From: Acidobacteriota bacterium
Lineage (GTDB): Bacteria > Acidobacteriota > Blastocatellia > RBC074
Assembly: GCA_013140935.1 (NCBI GenBank)
Contig: JABFSD010001062.1
Coordinates: forward strand, 1-8,556
Reading direction: 5' to 3'
Length of the DNA: 8,556 nt
Positions within the stretch are counted from its first letter, which is position 1; every line of letters begins with the position of its first letter. This document shows positions 5,323 to 8,556 of the stretch, piece by piece. The notes beneath the pieces are model-generated. The model made no database searches. It was given only the letters and a program-made list of their open reading frames with translations, and had not been told where the DNA came from. A program made the translations under genes and the position numbers.

Positions 5323-7845
5323 GTGTCACAGATAAATGTTTTGGTTGCGGCTACGGTGCCTGACATACAAGCAAGCGTCATCGCGGATTGCATCGGGGCA
5401 CGTCAAGACATGCACCTGATTGAAAATCGTTGTGTGGCAATCGAAAAAGTTGACACAATTTTGAAAGCCCTTAGTGCTTCGCCCCAAGGCGCTTCCACTG
5501 GTTGCGCGCTGGTGCTCGTCGGGCGCTCGGCTGAGCCGGATAAGCTGGTCGAACGATGGCTGTATGAACGAGCCGATCTCGTGGTGCTGTATGTGGACAT
5601 AATGGATGACATTGTCCGCATCGGGTTGCGTGATCCCAAGTTGAAAACCTTTTTAACTACTTTGCAGGAACTCGCGGAACGCTCTGGCGGGGAGCAACGA
5701 TCCCGAATCATGCACTTTCAGTTTTGGTCGGCCAGACCCGCTGCTGAACGGCGTTCGTTGTTAGAGATTTCGTTGCACTGGGTGCATGCGATGTTGCGCC
5801 GCGCAGTCGAGCGCTGGGCCGTAGCCGATGGCGATGTACCGGGTTTTTCAGTGACGCAGGCGACGCTCATGCAATCGTTGGACGCGCCCCTCGAATATGT
5901 TCTTACCACTGACATAAAAGAATTACCCGAAGTAGACGAGTTGCTTGACCGCGCGCTCTGGGAACCAACGAAATCAGAGCCTTTGGCCGTCGTCGCGTGC
6001 GAATTCGGGCTGGCTCCGCGCGCCTTTCGACTGTTGCTGCTTACGCTAGCGCCAGAGTTGGACATTCGCTATCAGCGTTGTATTGGCTTTCTGCTTGACG
6101 ATATGAGCCGCCGCGTCGGCAGTTTGGGGTTATATCAAAGTTTGCTTGGCCTTGCTGCGCACGATCGCCGCGAGATGAATGCTGAGGTTTTTGTGCGATG
6201 GCTTGTCTTTGAAGGCTGTCCGAACCGTATTGCGGCCTCAGACGAACCACTTAGGGTTGACCCTTTCTTTGCTCAATGGCTGCTCGGTGAATCTAACGCA
6301 CTCGCAAATGATCCGCAGGTTCGTCGCGCATTGCGGCTTGAGCCCTGGCCGGGAGCCGAGTTACTCGCAGATCAAGAGACACGTGCCATCAGCCTGGTGG
6401 AGCATTTGCAAGACGCGCACTTTGCCAGATGGACCTTGCTCAACAGCCTCGACCCGGCTTCGTGGCGGGCCTTGCTCGAACGTGGCTGGGCAGCGAAGGA
6501 GCTTACGCCGATTCGCGTTGAAGCGGCGCGCCTAGCGAACGTTGAGCTTCAGGAGTTGGAAGAAATCACCCGACGTATCGCACGTCTGGCGAGGCTTTCG
6601 GGCAATCCGCTGGTGTTGGATGTGACCAAAGCAGACGGTGCGGAAATAGAAGCTGATTCCTTACGCTGCCTTTTGACGACTCTGAATAACTTGCAGTGTC
6701 CCATGACTGTAATTTGCCGCAGTGAGGCTTACCTCGTCCGACTGCTTGGAGATGCGCCTTATGCGTTAGTCCCGGAATTGGCGTTACCGGCGACGGCGCG
6801 CGCGCAGACGATGCGTAAAGCTGCGCTGGGGGCTGGTGTATGGCTGACCGAAGACTCGGCTGAGGCAATGGCGAAACGTTTCCCCTTGCCCGTAGATAGT
6901 TTGGAACACGCGATGCGTCTGGCCTCCAGTCGGCCTGAACACGCAGCGGCTGACGATCCATCGCTTGAGCGATTCATCACCGCGTGCAAGGAACTGGCGG
7001 CTGAGAATGTCTCTCAACTCGTAGACCGGCTCGAACCGGTTTTTGGTCTCACAGACGTGGTGCTGCCACCTGACCGCAAGCAACAACTCGCAGAAATCGT
7101 TGACCACGTTCGCTATGCGTCGCAGGTGATGGATGAGTGGAAGTTTCGCGATCAGCTTCCTTATGGGGAGGGGATTAGCGTGCTTTTCTCTGGGGCCAGC
7201 GGCACGGGAAAAACGATGGCGGCTCTGGGTGTAGCCCGCGAATTGGGCATACAAGTGTTGCGGCTCGACCTCTCCCGCGTGGTGAGCAAATACATCGGCG
7301 ATACCGAGAAAAACATTGATCGGGTGTTCACCGATGCCAAGCTGTCGGGAGCCGCCATGCTGATTGACGAAGCCGATGCGCTGCTGGGCAAACGAAGCGA
7401 GGTCAAAGACGCGCATGACCGTTATGCGAACATCGAGGTGGCTTACCTTTTACAAAAGCTGGAAGCATACGCGGGGCTGGTGATTATGACGACCAATATG
7501 CGCAAGAGCCTTGACCATGCCTTTCTGCGCCGCTTTCGTTTTCTCATTGAGTTTCCCAAGCCTGACATCGAGGCGCGTGAAAAGATTTGGCGTCAATGTC
7601 TGCCGCGAGAATCCCATGAATTGGACGACGCGATGTTTCGCCAACTGGCACGGCGGCTTGATTTAACCGGCGGACAGATTCGCCAGATCACGATCAGAGC
7701 GGCCTTTGTCGCGGCGGCGGCCCACGAACGAATCCAGTTGGCGCACATCAAGTACGCAGTAAGTGCGGAACTGGCCAAGGTCGGCATGCCGCCGGTTGAA
7801 TTAGGTTTAACGCCAGGGTTGGCTCAGGCAAGGGGGGCGGCGTGA
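5323..7845 (+). CDS. AAA+ ATPase of a putative extracellular contractile injection system (Afp15/Pvc15-like)
   Basis: This is an 840-residue cytoplasmic protein with an intact AAA+ module in its last third: Walker A GASGTGKT (624-631), Walker B LIDEAD (D682/E683), sensor-1 N725, arginine-finger candidates R736/R737, and sensor-2 R787 in GGQIRQ. A region around 427-536 looks like a second, degenerate AAA core. It has a Walker-B-like VLDVTKAD (431-438), a sensor-1-like strand TVICRSE (462-468) and a lid-like MAKRFPLPVDSLEHAMRLA (516-534), but no P-loop ahead of it. Residues 4 to about 120 have a receiver-like strand pattern (INVLVAA, ALVLVG, LVVLYVDI) without the acidic pocket. Start GTG 5323 has a Shine-Dalgarno, and an in-frame stop lies upstream at 5257. 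An AAA+ ATPase next to a DUF4255 gene is the conserved eCIS pair, and its exact role (assembly or cargo loading) is not settled in the family. The AAA+ call is certain and the eCIS assignment rests on the neighbour. Confidence 0.9.
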   Translation: MSQINVLVAATVPDIQASVIADCIGARQDMHLIENRCVAIEKVDTILKALSASPQGASTGCALVLVGRSAEPDKLVERWLYERADLVVLYVDIMDDIVRIGLRDPKLKTFLTTLQELAERSGGEQRSRIMHFQFWSARPAAERRSLLEISLHWVHAMLRRAVERWAVADGDVPGFSVTQATLMQSLDAPLEYVLTTDIKELPEVDELLDRALWEPTKSEPLAVVACEFGLAPRAFRLLLLTLAPELDIRYQRCIGFLLDDMSRRVGSLGLYQSLLGLAAHDRREMNAEVFVRWLVFEGCPNRIAASDEPLRVDPFFAQWLLGESNALANDPQVRRALRLEPWPGAELLADQETRAISLVEHLQDAHFARWTLLNSLDPASWRALLERGWAAKELTPIRVEAARLANVELQELEEITRRIARLARLSGNPLVLDVTKADGAEIEADSLRCLLTTLNNLQCPMTVICRSEAYLVRLLGDAPYALVPELALPATARAQTMRKAALGAGVWLTEDSAEAMAKRFPLPVDSLEHAMRLASSRPEHAAADDPSLERFITACKELAAENVSQLVDRLEPVFGLTDVVLPPDRKQQLAEIVDHVRYASQVMDEWKFRDQLPYGEGISVLFSGASGTGKTMAALGVARELGIQVLRLDLSRVVSKYIGDTEKNIDRVFTDAKLSGAAMLIDEADALLGKRSEVKDAHDRYANIEVAYLLQKLEAYAGLVIMTTNMRKSLDHAFLRRFRFLIEFPKPDIEAREKIWRQCLPRESHELDDAMFRQLARRLDLTGGQIRQITIRAAFVAAAAHERIQLAHIKYAVSAELAKVGMPPVELGLTPGLAQARGAA

Positions 7846-8426
7846 GTGCGAATGCCATATTGCAGGTAACCAACGCGCTCCACAGTCGGCTGGCAACCGC
7901 CCTCACCAGATCAACGGTGCCGGGTTCGGTTTTCGTCGGCCCCCTCGATGACGCAGATGCCAGCGATGCCGCACTCATCCTGTTTCTTTATCGCATTGTG
8001 CCGAATGCCAATTTGCGCAACCGCGAGCATCGCGTGATGACGAACCTCACGCCGCTCACCGTGCAGGAATATCGGAATTCGTTGCCGCTCGATCTTTATT
8101 TTCTCGTCACGGTCGGGACGAAACCGGGTACGAGTGAAGAAACCCTGCTCAAGGCGCTCGGGTTCGCCATGCAGGATTTGCAGGCTGATCCCGAACTGAC
8201 CGGAGCCGCCGTGGCTCACGAGACGGTGCATATCTCGTTGGAGCCGTTAACGACCGATGAGGCCAGCCGCATCTGGGCTTTGTTCCCCACGGCCAACTAT
8301 CGCACCTCGATAGCTTATCTCGCTTCGCCGGTTTGGATTGATCCGCCTACGCCGCCGCCTGCGCCCGCGCCGGTGGTGTCAGATCAATTGCTCTCCGGGC
8401 AAAGGCTGGCGGAGGTCGCGTTATGA
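7842..8426 (+). CDS. DUF4255 / Pvc16 N-terminal domain protein (putative eCIS tube-sheath terminator)
   Basis: This 194-residue protein is of the DUF4255 (Pvc16_N) type. Visible family traits are the opening SANAILQVTNALHSRLATAL, a central LILFLYRIVPNANLRNREHR, then LPLDLYFLVTVGTKPGTSEETLLKALGFAMQDLQADPEL, and the C-terminal ALFPTANYRTSIAYLASPVWID. In Serratia Afp the homologue Afp16 caps the tube and sheath and sets particle length; assigning the same job here is inference. After the domain comes a Pro-rich tail (PPTPPPAPAPVV, about residues 166-178), so this is the short form of the family. The GTG start at 7842 overlaps the ATPase stop as GTGA, with a G-rich run just upstream, and its own stop overlaps the next ATG. 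The coupling argues that it works with the ATPase. A related role in a phage-tail-like particle other than a secreted eCIS is the main alternative. Confidence 0.88.
   Translation: MSANAILQVTNALHSRLATALTRSTVPGSVFVGPLDDADASDAALILFLYRIVPNANLRNREHRVMTNLTPLTVQEYRNSLPLDLYFLVTVGTKPGTSEETLLKALGFAMQDLQADPELTGAAVAHETVHISLEPLTTDEASRIWALFPTANYRTSIAYLASPVWIDPPTPPPAPAPVVSDQLLSGQRLAEVAL
8411..8416 (+). promoter_or_regulatory. Strong Shine-Dalgarno of the gene running off the right edge
   Basis: A perfect GGAGGT lies 6 nt before the ATG at 8423, inside the end of the DUF4255 gene. It is the strongest ribosome-binding site in the window and confirms that the truncated frame to its right is a real gene. Confidence 0.8.
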
Positions 8427-8556
8427 ACCGGCCTTTCGACATTCATTTGCCGACCGAGCGAGGCGTCAGACGGCGCGGGCTATTTGCAGTCGAGTTGCTC
8501 GATGCCGCGACGCTGGCTCGTGTCACCGGTCTGGCGACGCAAAAAACGAATATGAG
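8423..8556 (+). CDS. Start of an unidentified gene downstream of DUF4255 (3' end outside the window)
   Basis: The first 44 codons are visible, beginning MNRPFDIHLPTERGVRRRGL and continuing FAVELLDAATLARVTGLATQ. The frame stays open to the window edge. The ATG overlaps the DUF4255 stop as ATGA and has a perfect GGAGGT Shine-Dalgarno, so it belongs to the same operon. There is no signal peptide or membrane segment in what can be seen. The VELLDAATLARVTG portion faintly resembles the first strands of a carboxypeptidase-regulatory-like beta-sandwich that decorates some eCIS loci; this is a guess. By position it should be a further injection-system component, but no function can be assigned from this fragment. 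Confidence 0.8.
   Translation, partial: MNRPFDIHLPTERGVRRRGLFAVELLDAATLARVTGLATQKTNM

Noticed and set aside
5323..5700. Classical phosphorylatable response-regulator domain
   Set aside because: The acidic pair and phospho-acceptor Asp are not seen; only a receiver-like fold is suggested.
6784..7416. Minus-strand open frame (210 codons) opposite the AAA+ core
   Set aside because: The + strand carries intact Walker A/B, sensor and arginine-finger motifs; the antisense frame has no recognisable domain.

Overview
The window comes from a GC-rich bacterial genome (roughly 55-60 % GC by eye). All recognisable genes lie on the + strand, in two tightly packed gene sets separated by about 500 bases without an intact gene. 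An Acidobacteriota-like host is my best guess. It rests on a decayed Oar/TonB-receptor-like fragment between the gene sets (a family greatly expanded in that phylum) and on the general character of the proteins. There is no rRNA or marker gene to confirm it.

Left set (2-4824): the C-terminal part of a sugar ABC permease, a double-domain sugar ABC ATPase (RbsA/MglA type), a second complete RbsC-type permease, and a 616-residue protein that I recognise as a D-apionate (D-apionolactone) lactonase, ApnL. The genes overlap by a few bases or are separated by only a few bases, so this looks like one operon. It would import a branched-pentose-type sugar or its lactone, probably D-apiose or D-apionolactone from plant cell walls, and hydrolyse the lactone to D-apionate. 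The solute-binding protein and the remaining pathway enzymes are not in the window and may lie upstream.

Spacer (4825-5322): a three-copy 10-bp tandem repeat, a candidate intrinsic terminator, a minus-strand relic of a carboxypeptidase-regulatory-like (Oar-type) domain, and an 11-bp inverted repeat that brackets the relic. A Shine-Dalgarno-like sequence precedes the next gene. I found no convincing promoter.

Right set (5323-8556, continuing past the edge): an 840-residue AAA+ ATPase with an unusual N-terminus, a 194-residue DUF4255 (Pvc16/Afp16 N-terminal type) protein, and the first 44 codons of a third gene. The genes are joined by GTGA and ATGA overlaps. The ATPase plus DUF4255 pair is characteristic of extracellular contractile injection systems (eCIS; Afp/PVC/MAC-like). 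The window therefore probably holds one edge of an eCIS locus whose sheath, tube and baseplate genes would lie to the right. The ATPase appears to carry a receiver-like N-terminal domain, a degenerate AAA module without a P-loop, and an intact C-terminal AAA+ module. This is the most interesting protein in the window.

Nothing suggests that the sugar operon and the eCIS genes work together. They are neighbours separated by a decayed spacer.
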